DNA of 64,000 nt from Paraphoma chrysanthemicola (Eukaryota; Ascomycota; Dothideomycetes; Pleosporales; Phaeosphaeriaceae), in contig JAGMWG010000026.1 of assembly GCA_020744225.1 (NCBI GenBank), positions 62,001 to 126,000 on the forward strand, read 5' to 3'. The notes beneath the pieces are model-generated. The model worked only from the letters and a program-made list of their open reading frames with translations, had not been told where the DNA came from and searched no databases. Shown here one piece after another: positions 22,240 to 34,187 of this stretch. Position 1 is the first letter of the stretch, and each line of letters starts with the position of its first letter. The position numbers were made by a program, and so were the translations under genes.

Positions 22240-23127
22240 CTAGGCACACGGGACAGGTAGCATGCCGTTGAATTTTCCCTCGGTATCTAAGTCGCTCGTT
22301 TGGGATTGTTGCGCGGCGGGTTCCGGCCAGACCGTATCTTCAAAATCGAAGAGACAGCCAACTGAGTCGCCCTGGCTTAAGTCGATATCCGGTCCGCAAT
22401 TGGGAGACCACGACACCTTGGAGAGATTGTTTTGTGCACTGTAGTGGCTGAGATTTGGGCCTACTAGATTGCCACCCCGTAAACGCATGAAAGCATCGTA
22501 CTGTGAAGATATTGCAGTATTCCATTCTTCTGGAGAGGGACATTTCCCAAGAGCGCTGATCTTGTCATTGCCCAGCTCCACGCTGAATTTGAAATCAACG
22601 TAGAATCTGACTGCCTCTTCCGATGAGCAAAGAGTGTCTTCATGGAACCTGATAATATTGCCGTCGGTGGCAGCAGGTGTCTCTCTGGTGTCGAGGCGCA
22701 TTTCGAACAACTGCGAAAGCGTCAGTGCATCTTCTCATATGGTTCCACGAATGGACCAAAAATGGGTATGGCCTACCAGCATCGTGCAGATCTTACCCAT
22801 GGTTACGGTCTCCACCAATGACACCCTCTTCACCGCCTTGAGCAACGTGGTGCTACAGCTGTCTCTGAATGGTGGGTCGGAGTATGTACGACTTGTTACC
22901 ACGGGTGTATCGAACTGTTGGCCTGCGGGCTGCTCAGCTGGCCAACATCTGCCATCGATCGCAATTTTCCTGGGGAACCCGGAGGCCGGAATACGGTGCC
23001 CGTCGGAACGAGAGGTATGCGGACCAGTTTCCCCAGCACATGGTCTACGCGGAAGCAAGTAATCGTCGGGCAAGGCGTAGACTACGATGTCAGCTTCATG
23101 CGGCAATACTCTTGGAGGAAGCACTAA
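22240..23127 (-). CDS. hypothetical protein, at least 2 exons
   Basis: Exon 22240-22710 (157 codons including TAG) continues a frame from an upstream exon ending at 22807. The intron, 22711-22806, starts GTAACC, has CTGAC and ends CGCAG, and both sides are phase 0. The upstream exon contains EADIVVYALPDDYLLP and VVTSRTYSDPPFRDS. The downstream exon contains EEAVRFYVDFKFSVELGNDK and an acidic Gln/Ser tail with LFDFEDTVWPEPAAQ. The upstream exon is open to about 23271, but the first codon is not clear. There may be a GTTAGT donor or an acceptor near 23125, so the 5' end is a guess. No known domain. The mixed alpha/beta composition and tidy splice site support a real gene. Confidence 0.55.
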
Positions 23128-25151
23128 CCTGTGGACATGCTGACGACACCGGATCGCCTCAGAGTAGGAAAGATGAGAGACGGAACTTTTGCAGTTTGGA
23201 TGTTGATGGAGAGATAGCAAGCCTGAAAATTCGTTTCTTCTCAGACCCCGCGTACTTGGGCAACTGTTCAAGTACTAGACAGCTGTGAATTTAGGTTCGG
23301 TATGCGAAGATACATATCCTTTCTGGTTCGACACTTGGTAGCACGGGAAGTTTGTTCGATCAATCTGCTGTGACCATTGGCAACTGCATGTGTGCAAGCA
23401 AAGACTGGGCAGAGCCAGCGAGCATCGTATGTCGACAAGTATCGCGTGATGCATGTCCAGAAAGTCCCTTCTTGGTCATAGCATACAGCGGCTGGAACGA
23501 TTGACGCGGTAGGCCTCAAGGTCGGCCTGGTGATATCAATAATACACAGCGCCAACCATGTTGCGATGGGAATTCTGGCTGGGTACAGCACCCAGCTCCA
23601 GCATTGCGCGCACGGATTTGTGCTGCATCCTGGTCACAGCGTCCCTCATTCCATACTGGTGCCTGGGGAAGTGCTATGACCCTTCATGCCAGGCGAAGAC
23701 GTAAGGAGAGCAGCTTCCCCTTACTGTGGTATGTGCGCTCTGAGAATTCGTGCCAGTATGATGATGCTGGCTCTGCTCACGACGCATAAATGACAGAACA
23801 TTCGTGCGACAGCACCGCCAGCCAAGGGCGGGAGAAAGGCGGCCGCGGATCTCAAGGCCAAGCCCATCCAGATTCACCTCGCGATCGTTCCAGAGATGAC
23901 TTGTCGTTGACTGCTCCCAAAGCGGCCGATGACAGAAACGTGCCGTCGTGCGCCCAACAACACGAAACGGCCCTTGACACATCCTTGACTCGGCCGAATG
24001 ACCTGCAGAACGGGGAAATGGTACGAGGTTGCCCTGTCGCATCCGCGATACATGCAAGATGACGTGCGGGGACCGGAGTCTGAAGTGGCGCGCGGAAGAG
24101 CTCAAAAACTGTGGTTTCGGTACATATCCACTCGGGAGGGTGTGCTTGTTCACCAGAACAGCCGGGTGGCTTCTTTTGGACACGTTCAAGGTGGCACATG
24201 CGCTGGGCGTGGACGGGTGCTGGTGGCGCATGGCCCAAGAATTGGATAGTTCGCTTCCAGCTGGCTTGGGCATGTTTGTTTGATGCTAGCGTGCATACAA
24301 TGTGGTACGCAGCGTCTTTGCAACGGTGGTTCACGGGCTGGTTTTGGTGGGTGCGACGGCATGCTTTTGTCGTGGGGGCGGGGCTGCACTCTCGAGGGTG
24401 CCCTGGCTTGTCGCAATCGCCGCCCGATTGTGCGAGCATCGCAGCCATCGTACCAGACAAACGTCCCTTGACATGTGGGTCCAGGCTTTTGGCCACAAGC
24501 CTTGCGTAACACGCAGAGGCACCCGGCAGCTTCGGACCGCTGGCTAGAGAGACTCGGTAGCGTGAAGATGGCCACAGCGGGGCGGCTGCGTTCAGTCGCA
24601 CGGTAATCCAAGTCAATTACAGAGGCGGCGACATGACGGAGGGAGTGTGTGCGCAACGAACCCCAGCACATTTGCTATCTAGATAAAACGAAGGAATTCA
24701 TAGCAGCGTTGAGCCGGTGGCTCGTAGACATGAGGTCGCGTGTGGGATCGTTTGTAGAGCATGGTCGGGTCGATGCCATGCTTTTTGGCAGAACGAGCCG
24801 GGCTCCATGGCCAAGTCCAGCTGCCATGGCTTCGATGGAGAAAATACTGCCTCCATTGCGATGGCCAGCGTTATGGCTGCAGACAATAAGGAGCTCATTG
24901 TGGGTGCGCTCGCGGACGGCGGGGCAAGCATGAAGAAAGTATATCTTGACACCTCACATCGGGGACAGCGCGGTCCGGCTTCTCTATTGCATCTCTCGGC
25001 CCACCATATTTTACGCTTCCACGATTCTCAAGGCTCCCACTGCACACATCTGGCGGTTGATCTACGACCGCATGGTTGTTCCTTCCAACACTCCGTCAGT
25101 TGCCGTCACAGACACAAGTCCATGGTCAAGAAGACTTACCCGGCCAGAGAA
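23128..25151. other. GC-rich stretch with overlapping long frames, no accepted gene
   Basis: Long frames overlap on both strands: minus 23852-24616 (254 codons), minus 23674-24273, minus 24186-24671, plus 24111-24509 and plus 24717-25283. All have Arg/Pro/Ser/Cys-rich compositions typical of non-coding GC-rich frames. I cannot tell which, if any, is real. The plus frame near 24840-24950 (contains NKELIVGALADGGASMKKVY) is the most protein-like part. Confidence 0.35.
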
Positions 25152-25436
25152 TCAGTAATGATAGCCCGGTATCATCTCGCAGCAAGCACACATGTTGCCG
25201 TCCTCCACCGCAATCGAATGTCCAGCCTGGTAAGGACAATCCCCCGCTGTGCACACCCCGCAAATCGGGATCTCGCGAGTTGAACCGTGAAGGCATTCTG
25301 TAGGCGCAGTAAGGCGCGATGATGGTGACGAAAGGCTGGGCGAGCGTCCGTATGCGGAGGAATGAGCGGGCACGGCGGCCATTGTGTCCGCAGATTCCTT
25401 CGCCAGTATTTTCTGCGTTGTTGAAATATTGCCCAT
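25152..25436 (-). CDS. small Cys-rich hypothetical protein, about 94 aa
   Basis: The minus-strand frame starts at ATG 25436 (MGNISTTQKILAKESADTM) and ends in TGA at 25152-25154. After a Ser/Pro/Ala-rich part the C-terminal third holds six Cys (CLHGS, CGVCTAGDC, CACC) in about 40 residues, suggesting a small metal-binding or disulphide-linked domain. There is no signal peptide at this start. The frame is open upstream for another 50 codons, so the protein may be longer. It overlaps a longer minus frame (25126-25725), which I judge to be a shadow. The family is unknown and small Cys-rich proteins are easy to over-call. Confidence 0.35.
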   Translation of the reverse strand: MGNISTTQKILAKESADTMAAVPAHSSAYGRSPSLSSPSSRLTAPTECLHGSTREIPICGVCTAGDCPYQAGHSIAVEDGNMCACCEMIPGYHY

Positions 25437-26197
25437 CTTGCCGCGTGAATGCACGTTCAAATATGGAAATGTAAGATTGAAGATGAACAAAGTGTTTTGC
25501 TGACCATTGTGACTTTGGCAGACTTTCAAGTCCCACCATATCCCACTGGGCACACAATGTCCTGCGCGCAAAGACATGAGCTTGTTCCCCATTCGACCTC
25601 AATCGAAGTGCTCGAGATGACAGTGTAAACTTTGTTCTGCTGTGGTTGGTTCGGGGAAGCCAAGTATGCGTGAACCCGTTTCCTGATGCGAGGCAACCTG
25701 TGGCGCTACGGTGGCGGGCACGCATTTGTCAGCATAGGACTCTGCGAACCCGCGTCCAGATCGGCAGCAAGACCTCCCATAGCTTCTTACAAGTCCGCGG
25801 TTTAGTTTTGAGGTCGTGGCAACACCCAAGGTAGCTTGACGCTCAAAGCTCATGGCTAGCAAGTTGGTAGAGCTTCATGTTTGCGCCTCATTAAACATCC
25901 ACATGGCCCAAAGACACGTTCACTAGCTCATAGCATCAGCTCTGAGGCATCATAAAAGGCCGTGGTATAGCTTCATTGAACCGAGATACCTAACCTCCAA
26001 GCCAATAGAGACGAGGCAGACCTCCCTCATCACCTGCTTGTAGATACAGTTCTGCAATCTCATCGCTTGCTTGCAGGAGCAAAGTGCTCCATCAGATCCC
26101 TTCATCGTTCCCCGTTCAAGCCAAATCACTCTGCATGTATTGTGTGGAAGTGGGCCTTCACGATTTAGGCCGGTAGGACGTGTTTGTGATGATGCAG
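25437..26197. other. no supported gene
   Basis: No frame with motif or coherent bias. Probably intergenic between two minus-strand genes. Confidence 0.45.
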
Positions 26198-26528
26198 TCA
26201 GGCTTGAGGAGCAGTCACAGCCATGAAAGCTGCCTCCGCTCGTCTAACTGCTCGTTCGCGTCGGTCGTGCTCTTTGACGTCGCGAGCGCACTGTTCGTAC
26301 ATCTTGACTTCGGAGACCGGAATATTGGTGTTGATCTCTATTTCAAATTAGTAACGTTTGTGAGAAAGGCGTCGTTCCTCGCTTACCATGGACCATGTTT
26401 TGAGGGTCATCAAATGAGACCCTCAGCTCATCCTTGCGAGCAGTAGGCGACTCGTGTTGGCCCTGGGGCTTTTTCAAGGCGGACTTCAAAACCTTACCCA
26501 TGTCTCTGGCTGCAGATTTGTTGGTCAT
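26198..26528 (-). CDS. small charged hypothetical protein, 2 exons, 93 aa
   Basis: Exon 1 is 26387-26528 (ATG at 26528) and exon 2 is 26198-26337 ending in TGA. The intron, 26338-26386, starts GTAAGC, holds a TACTAAT-like branch and ends ATAG. The join is phase 1 and gives NMVHEINTNIPVSEVKMY. The N-terminal half is basic (MTNKSAARDMGKVLKSALKK), followed by a short acidic-basic stretch (ELRVSFDDPQN). The C-terminal half is one long charged helix (CARDVKEHDRRERAVRRAEA). There is no signal or membrane segment. The layout suits a small nucleic-acid- or partner-binding protein, which is inference. The frame is open upstream without the same character, so the ATG at 26528 is my choice of start. Confidence 0.6.
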
Positions 26529-27316
26529 GTTGTCTGGGTAACTGGTGGGAGTGGGCTTGGGTATCGCTGGTTTGATTGTCACGAAGCCGATGTTGAGAGG
26601 GAGAGTATTCCGTGGAATGTGAAGAAGAGGTGTGATGGTAGACGGAGTAAGAGAGAAGATGACACTCGCTGAAGTAATATTCAAGCGTCGTTGGCTCACC
26701 AGGACTTGCGGTAAAGGCAAGAGAGAGTTCTCGGTAACACAGCTGCTATTACCTGTTCGCAAGCTCTAACTCTTGGTTGGCGGCACCGTGGGTAAGCCAA
26801 GGTCACCAATCGAAAGGTAAAGTGAGGCGTACCGGTTTGCAGGCCGGCTGTGTGGCGTAGTCGTCCGCCTTCGAAGTTTGTCGAGGTGTTCTACAACGGT
26901 GAGGTGACCACTCATGAAGCCAGAGGGCGTTTGTGCCTGAGAAGTTCAGTTGCCCATCTACTCACAGCCTGCATGGTCCTACCTACCTATAAATTTGCCC
27001 TCGGACCTCCAGCGATAGGCGTAGCTCATCTTGGTCAAATCTTGCTAGGCACACCGGCCTTTGCACCGATACCTATGACCGTATCAGCCAGCATAAACCT
27101 GTTGACGATCCGTGGCAGATGGCGTAAGCTTCGTGCCGGGAACGCACAATTGCAAACGGCCCTTGGTTGACAATGTCGGGACGTCGCACATGGCGGTAGA
27201 CTTCTGTCGAGGGTCTAACAGACGCGCAAGGTACGCAATGATTGCAAGATCTCAAGAGCACGTTGGGTGACCGACTTTCATTCATTCAAATACTCTCCAT
27301 ACGACTCGATCCATGT
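26529..27316. other. no supported gene
   Basis: Region between two minus-strand genes. It probably holds the promoter of the preceding gene and the 3' flank of the next. The plus frame 26850-27170 has no motif. Confidence 0.45.
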
Positions 27317-28440
27317 CTAGGCTGCAACCTCCAACTCTTGTTCATGCCTGTGCAGTATCTCGTCTAGCTCGTCATAAGCCTCTGGTAGATATACCTTGCC
27401 AGCGTGCACCCGGATCATGCCTTGTCCCTCGAGATCCTCGAATGCAGCCGTGGCTTCGTCAATGTGAAAGCGCACACTGTGTGAAAGCCACATGTTGATG
27501 GCATGTGCTATGCCAATAACACTGTCGCTACCCAGGAAAACTAGGCGACGAAAGGTGTCTTGGAAAAGTTGAACTCGATTGGGACTGACTGGGCTAGGCG
27601 CCATGGGGATGGAAGGTTTCGAAGAAGGGCGCTTCTCCCCCTCGTCCGGGTCGTCTTCGACCCATCGGTAGTCGTGCTCGTCTTGTTCAATCCAGCTCTC
27701 GTCATCGACCTCGATCAGCTCGGGATCCTCTGAGTCGTCCATGTCGGCAGCAGCAGCTCTGTTGCGAACAACTGGATAGCCGCGAGCGTAGGGGTTTGGT
27801 CGTGGTGCCTTGTGGCGTTCGCGGGCTCCGTGACTGTCGCGGAAGTCATGCCTCTCGAGCTCTTCTTCGGTCTTGCCTTCTTTTAATCTTCACGTCTTGT
27901 TTCGCGTGTGGGCACGACTTACCATGCTTGCAAAACCACGGGATGTACCAGGATTGCGCAGGGCGGGAATGTACGGTGCAGTCCGCGAAACGACGCGACC
28001 TTGAGCGATGGCGCCATCTGCGCCGCCGTCTTCTTCTTCCTTTATTTCCAATTCTGGCTCCACCTTGATGCGGAAGTCGTCGTCAATGATGATGGGGTTC
28101 TCTTCAACACCCTCTTGGAAATTGACATCCCACCTGTCTGCCCATCGGAGGCACTTGCTTCTGCTGGCACGAAAGACGACCGTTTTGCGCTTGTTGTTTG
28201 ACAGCTTCTTCGGAGCCTTAAGGTCGGTTGTCGTGTTGCTCTTCTAGGCGTGGTTAGCATGTGATGTTAAGTCGCAGCGCGTGCCCACCGCCGGGGTAAA
28301 GTTTACCTTGCGCTGCGGAAAAATGGTTGGAATCTTTGCCGATGACTCCTGCTTAAATCAGTGCTGCTTCTGATACTGTGTTGCAAGCGCACCTTCTGCT
28401 GTTTGCACCGGAAGCCAAACTTGTTCCTAGCAGGTCCCAT
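27317..28440 (-). CDS. hypothetical protein with SUMO-interaction and sumoylation motifs, 4 exons, 321 aa
   Basis: All junctions are in phase 0. Exon 1 is 28393-28440 (MGPARNKFGFRCKQQK), exon 2 is 28307-28348, exon 3 is 27923-28243 and exon 4 is 27317-27871 (stop TAG). Intron donors are GTGCGC, GTAAAC and GTAAGT, and acceptors are GCAG, CTAG (after GCTAAC) and CAAG. An alternative donor (GTACAT at 27947) would also keep frame with a different acceptor. The N-terminal third is basic. Exon 3 then has ENPIIIDDDFRIKVEPELE: hydrophobic III followed by acidic residues is a SUMO-interaction motif, and IKVE (and the nearby IKEE) fits the sumoylation consensus psi-K-x-E. Exon 4 has an acidic run (DDSEDPELIEVDDESW). 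It closes with a folded-looking C-terminal domain (TFRRLVFLGSDSVIGIAH, then EDLEGQGMIRVHAGKVYL) that resembles a small winged-helix fold. A nuclear, SUMO-linked role is likely but inferred. Confidence 0.7.
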
Positions 28441-29856
28441 TCTCCTAAAGTGCAATGCGAGGGAGCTGAACAACAACAGAGGCTGAATATCCAAAAATAT
28501 GAAAGTGGGAGCGCCTATCTCGATCTGTATTGAGTGCTTGAGCCATGGCTGGATCCGGAATAGCCGCGGTCTGCCTTTCACTTTTCGCAGGCCTAGCAAA
28601 TCGCGATGGAAGGCAGAATTGGGCGTCAAGCCGCGGTATCAGCACAACGACTGATTCGAGATGAAGCAATGGTTGCGCATTACGTTGCATAGTGTGATGG
28701 GTATAGAAGCTTGGAACGGTACATTCGGTCTGTCGCGACAAGTAGCACCGTGTCGGAGGCGGGCGCAGTCGAAGTGTGTAGAGCCGCGCGGACTACGGGC
28801 GATGCATCCATGGATCGTTGGGAAAATGTAGTGGGCAAGCGCCATATGAGAAGACGCTTGATCTCGAATCAGGTGATTGAGTGCGCGCTGTCGTTGTAGT
28901 GGTAATGCTCAAGTTTAGCGGGCGCAACATTGGAAGGTCTCACTCACTGCGAAAGGAAGTAACTTCATTACAACCCGCAACAGCCCTCCCACCTCCAGTC
29001 AGCTCCGTTGCACCAAATATCGAGCAGCATGTCAGCAGCCAGTTGCTCTAGTGTACACATTGTGCCAGCGGAGCTCGAGCGGGTGAGATAATGGGCGGGT
29101 GGGTGGTCGTAGACGGGCCAACAATGCAAAAGTCGTGGCGGAAGATTCGCCGACAGCTAGCCCGTCTACGCCGCGCAGCCCAATCTTGTCATGGTCGGGG
29201 AGAGGCGGCGACGGTTTTGTCCGGCAACATGTGCATTACTTCGTAGTGATATGACGTGTGCGTCGCTACGCGGTACCTGCAAGCAATCTCTGTCGCTCAT
29301 CACGACACAGCTACTCGGGAAGGTCGTTTCATCAGGACGACATTGTGGAGCTAATTCGCAAGTAAACTTCGGGTGGATCAATTAAGTTAGTCCGTTCGTT
29401 TAATTGTGCCATCACAAGCGCACGTACGTACGTGCACGCGAAGCCAATGTAGTGCTTCGGTTGCAGCGATGCTGCAACCACGGACGAGTTGTCTATCTCC
29501 CCTTCTGCATGTAATATAAAATGCAAAAGTAACCACGAAGTAACTCATTCAGCATGCTCTCATTGCGGTGTCTCAGAAGTATCTCAGTAACTTGGCGATA
29601 GGACTTGCTTCCCAGCAAGCAAACTACCATCACAACACTACTAGCATAGCCCAAAAGGAACGGATATCGCAATTCCAACATGTTTCGTATGTTTATCTAC
29701 ACCTATGAAAACTCATCATCAGTTGCTTAGGGCAGTCTTGGACCACTTGCCAACTGCAAACGGCCCTCTAGGGATCATCATCTGAGCTCGAGATTGCCAG
29801 AGTGTACAGTTTTAAGAACTAGCTGGGCGAGTGCTAGGTTAAACAAGGGCCGAAAC
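28441..29856. other. no supported gene
   Basis: Upstream region of the preceding minus-strand gene, then mixed sequence. Frames up to 98 codons lack motifs. Nothing is supported. Confidence 0.45.
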
Positions 29857-30645
29857 TTACCGGTTGAGATGCATGTGCCTAAGATAGCTACTCATTGGGA
29901 TGGGTTGGGCCAGTTTGGCGTTGGTATCGTGTTCGTCTTTGCCTTTATGGCTCTGGTCCAGATGATTAAGGAGATCTGCGACTTGTTCGCTGTGAGCAAT
30001 ACGTTCTTCGGCTAGCTTCTCTGTTAAGACATTGATCTCGACATGTAGTTTTGTATTGACAAGAATAAGATCCTCCTCCAGGGTCACTGGTATGTCGTTA
30101 TTGGTCGTGAGGGCATCGTATTGATCCTGCAGGGCTACGTTTTCGGTCTCGTGGTCAATGCGCACATCGTTGAGTTCCTTTTCCAGACTCCCGTATGCTT
30201 CTTTGCGATCGTCATGGGCGATGCGCTCGTCGCGGAGCGATTTCCCAACATCATCCAAGGCCTTCATACTCGTGATTAGCTCAACGTCGCGCCAGCACCA
30301 CTTTTCTAAAGCATCTTCGAGTTCGTCCTGAGCTTCGTTGCACGCATCCAAGACCATATAGCTGTCGTCCTCAGCAGTGTCAAGTGCTTGCTTAGCCTCG
30401 TCGAGCGCTTCCAGGGTATCATTAACCTGAGCTTTGAGGGTTTTGATTTTCTCAAGCGAAGCTTGTTCGTCGTTGCGAAGCTTGTCGTTGTCCTTCTCCA
30501 GTTGGTCCCGATACAAGTCAAGCCCATCATACTCACGTTGAAGCTTGGAATGAGCTGTTCGGTACTTTTTGACCTCATCTTCGAGCTCATCGATGCGCTG
30601 ACGCATGAACTCAGCATCTTGCGACAGCTCACCGAGCTGATCCAC
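29857..30645 (-). CDS. long coiled-coil protein, about 262 codons (5' exon missing)
   Basis: The minus-strand frame is almost entirely coiled coil. Heptads rich in Leu, Glu, Lys, Asp and Gln run from about residue 15 to 235 (for example DELEDEVKKYRTAHSKLQRE and KTLKAQVNDTLEALDEAKQA), ending with a short Pro/His tail. No ATG stands at the beginning of the frame. A TTGAGTAG just upstream looks like an acceptor, so a short 5' exon is likely, and the first internal ATG is residue 14 (about 30606). At the 3' end a perfect GTAAGT donor overlaps the last codons, so the true C-terminus may be a few residues different. Such proteins act as scaffolds or tethers (SMC-, myosin-tail- or golgin-like), but no head domain is seen. 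A decayed gene of similar style lies at 57.6-58.3 kb. Confidence 0.65.
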   Translation of the reverse strand: MDQLGELSQDAEFMRQRIDELEDEVKKYRTAHSKLQREYDGLDLYRDQLEKDNDKLRNDEQASLEKIKTLKAQVNDTLEALDEAKQALDTAEDDSYMVLDACNEAQDELEDALEKWCWRDVELITSMKALDDVGKSLRDERIAHDDRKEAYGSLEKELNDVRIDHETENVALQDQYDALTTNNDIPVTLEEDLILVNTKLHVEINVLTEKLAEERIAHSEQVADLLNHLDQSHKGKDEHDTNAKLAQPIPMSSYLRHMHLNR

Positions 30646-32835
30646 CGCTACTCAACGATCTATAGCATTCATTTCGGTTGTTGAAGTAGAGAGTGCACTG
30701 AAGAGTTGGGTTGTGCCTTGTGGAACAGAATGTAAGTCTTATAATATGTACCTAGGCATGCGAATATATTGATCCATCACAACTTGGTGTACAGTGACAA
30801 TGACTTTTCAAGATAGGCGTCCAAGGGCTTCTCGTATACATCAAACAATGTACAAGGGGCGATAACCAGTCCAGCGCAGCGTACAATGGTGGAGAAGTAA
30901 GCCGACACTGAGCGCTCTCCGCTATCAAGGTACTTGGTGAGTCTCTTATTGTATTTCGTCACCATCGTATGCCCTCCAAACGACGCTGATAGGATTGAAC
31001 GTTAACATAGATTACACATGCACACTAGCGTGCAGCAGCGAATTGACCATTGTGAGCGCTGGGATACCCGCTAGCCTAAATCATTCTGGACCCGCTAAAA
31101 CCATCATGTCGCTTACCAGAGCTAGAGGAGAGAGCCGTTCCTCATCGGCGTCGAGCCGTATACTTTGTCTACAGTGGCACAGCTTCGGACCTATCATCTC
31201 TTGCTTGTCGTGTAACACTGTCTGTGTTCTCAGCCAGGGTGAGTAAGAGTGTTGACCCCCAAAGCTCATGATACACCGGGTAAGCCTCGTCGCACCTCCG
31301 AGAACCTTCAAGCCTGCCACAACTACCACTACGCTTTGGCACAGCGCTTGCACCCCTGTGTCAAGAGAGGACTTGCGGTGCAGTCAACCAGAATCTTGGC
31401 GGGATCAGTGATGGTTTAAGTCAGCTATAACGTCGGGACCCGATGCCTCGCGGTCCGCCTCCTTGGGCGTTATGCGACAGGCTCATCCGAGTGTCTTATA
31501 AGAAGTACACGGCACGAGGCGAACTGAGACGACACAGTAAGGTTGTGAGCACAGAGATATGAAAAGTTCCGAGGATGCTAGAGAAACGATTGTCTGGCGA
31601 AATACGCCGCTGCATGGATACGTGACTGTTTTGGGCGCTGTTTGGAATAGCTGGTGCTAAAATACTGGATGTGTCCGAGAAGACTGACTCCGAAAGGCGG
31701 TACATTGACTAAGAGACACATTCTCGAATCAGAAAACCACGTAGTCGGGAAATCGCATCAACATTTCCATGCTCATTCTCTGCCCTACGGCATTTTCAGA
31801 CCATGAAAGCCCTACCTGCGACGCCGTCGCGGTTAAATTTAATGGGTACATGACGCCGCACACACCCATAACACTCTTTTGCCAACCGATCTCGCATGGT
31901 CGATATTCGTTTACGTGGGAACTTATAGGTTTCCACGAGTACGTGCAGTGCGAAGATAAAAGTCCAAAATGGGTGAGCCCAGTCGGAATAGTCGCTAAGT
32001 TAAGTCCGAAAATGGTTGAGTGACCGAAGTGGTTAGCGCACACCTATACACTGGCAAAGAAGTTTCTTCACAAACTTGAGATTTTACCTCGCGCCCCGTT
32101 GTGAGCCGGCTGAGGTAACACCTCCTCATGCTGCTTGTACCTCCACGTCCTGTCGCATCCTCCATACATGATCAAGTCGAGAGAGCCCAGACATAAGAGT
32201 GCACGCTTGTGTTGTGGGTAGGCAGATGGAATGCGATGACTTTGGGACCAGAGTATCGCTCTTGCCGAGTGACCAGCGAGACAAGTTCTGACCCTGGCAA
32301 AATGCATGCGACTATACACGCTTTATTCCTCGCTCGCGGCAGACCAACTTCGATTGTTTCACAGCTACCGCTCGCGTTCGCGCAATGATATAACAGGTTC
32401 GATATCCTGGACCGACGCAGTCTCTGAAAGCTGGTTCAGCACTCAGAGATAGCCTTTTCTCAGAGGATCCGCATGTATATCACTCATTATAGGCCGGTTC
32501 TAAACACGATCAACCTCTTCGCCAACAATTACCGCATTTCAAGATTGGGCACAGCACACCGTGCCACTCATTGGGCAGAAACACCTCCGTACAATCAACG
32601 TCAAACGCAAAATCACTTCACCCACCAATCTACATCTCGATGCATCACGCCAACGTCGTGGGATCTCAGGCGCTCAGTCAATTGAAGTTCACCGATGTAA
32701 CAACACCAAGATCCACCTTTGAAAGCTCTTTTGCCAGGCCGAATTCACGCCCGATGCCAAAATACGCCCGCTCTAGCGAGACCATCTTCTTACCATACCG
32801 GGGCGCCACGATTCTTCATTGCCGTGTCACAAACA
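30646..32835. other. no supported gene
   Basis: Short frames only on both strands (largest 104 codons, minus 31729-32043). No motif, and the base composition is ordinary. Confidence 0.45.
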
Positions 32836-33001
32836 TCATGCGCCGTCATCCCAGCTGTGGATAGAGGTGACCAACAGCATCCCCATATTATCCCAGGGTT
32901 TCTCCCGCCTTTGCACGGTTCGTCCCAAGAAGTCATCATCCGTTCCCCATCGCAGGGGGATTTCCTCAACAAATGTGTCGCAACGGTATGGAGGGGGCGA
33001 T
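32836..33001 (-). CDS. last exon of an unknown minus-strand gene
   Basis: This minus-strand stretch ends at a TGA (32836-32838) and reads EEIPLRWGTDDDFLGRTVQ then REKPWDNMGMLLVTSIHS, which looks like real folded protein. It is preceded by an acceptor (GCTCCAG before 33001) and a possible 48-base intron starting GTAACT. The upstream frame at 33039-33347 has protein-like parts (LEFDMERDQYILQNALDELP) but does not join in phase, so the gene is either spliced differently or frameshifted. Family not recognised. Confidence 0.4.
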
Positions 33002-34187
33002 CTGGAGCGATTTCACGTAGTATTTTACATGCTCCGCTCTACCAGTTACATTCACTGGCTTCGCGCAGGGACGCCGGTGCGATACCGGTGAGCTTAGCAG
33101 AGGGACGCCCCAGCGAAGGCCACGCTGAAAGGCCATTGTGAGTCCACCCACTGTCACATGGATGGAGGCATATTGTAGCTGGAAAGGAATAGCACGAGAA
33201 TTGAAATAGACGCCTCGGGTGTTTGGACTGTGTGCAGCTTGGGTAGATGGGAAGCTCGTCCAGCGCATTTTGAAGAATATACTGATCCCGTTCCATATCG
33301 AACTCGAGCAGCAAAAAGACCAAAATTAGCCTGCCGGCAGACAACACGCTTCATATAGGAGCCGCTCACGTCGACTTCAATGTATAGAGCGACGAGGCGG
33401 TTCCGCGTTTATACCATCACTTTGCCATCTCGAGCCCAGACCCATCTCAATGGCACCGCGCATGCAGTACTTCATCGATTGAAACACAGATCTTTCATCC
33501 CTGGTATATATTTGCAGACAGCCGTGATCACCAGTCCCCTAGACTGTCGTCCTGAAGCGTTGCGCCGCGTCGTTGTCCAATGTTGTGGAGATGAGCACGC
33601 TGAACAATATCCGCCACACTTCCATCGCACGTAACTTGCCGATGATGCTTGACGGCGCCCAGGTTACTGCCTCGTTTTTCATGTAGTCGCTCGTCATTTC
33701 ACGTGGGCTTGTATCCGCTCGTACTTCAGGTGTCGTGATTGTGGGGAACCTTGATGCATGGTAATCACGAGGGGCTTAGGATAGTTGCCAGCATAGCCCC
33801 TTCTGGTCCGTCCCTGTGCGGCCGTGCAGCGAGATGAAGGTCACCTCAACCAGTACGTGTGCCGAACTCTTCATCTGCGACATAGGCTGATAGACCCTCA
33901 AACGGGAAGGATGAGGGGAGAGAGCTCTACACGAATCCAGAAGCCACGATCTGAGACAAGAGGACTACTCTAGAACCAGCGTGACTCTCGAAGCTCGTTG
34001 ACTTTCTAGATTATACTCCAAAGTTCTGCTACTGCGAATACATTAAGTGAAAATATTGATTTTGGGTGAACCAAATCATCTTCATCTCGTGTTGTGCAAT
34101 TTGAACTTACTAATAAGATTTGGACCGGTCCGCCGTTGAACTCTTAGAACATTGTTGATCACAGGACAGTGAGCGTACACCAAGGTC
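33002..34187. other. possible upstream exon, otherwise no supported gene
   Basis: 33039-33347 minus may be an earlier exon of the neighbouring minus-strand fragment. The rest, up to 34187, has only short frames and should include the promoter of the next plus-strand gene. Confidence 0.35.

Noticed and set aside
23674..24671. Three overlapping minus-strand frames of 160-254 codons
   Set aside because: They overlap one another and plus-strand frames in a GC-rich stretch, with shadow-like compositions. At most one could be real and nothing selects it.
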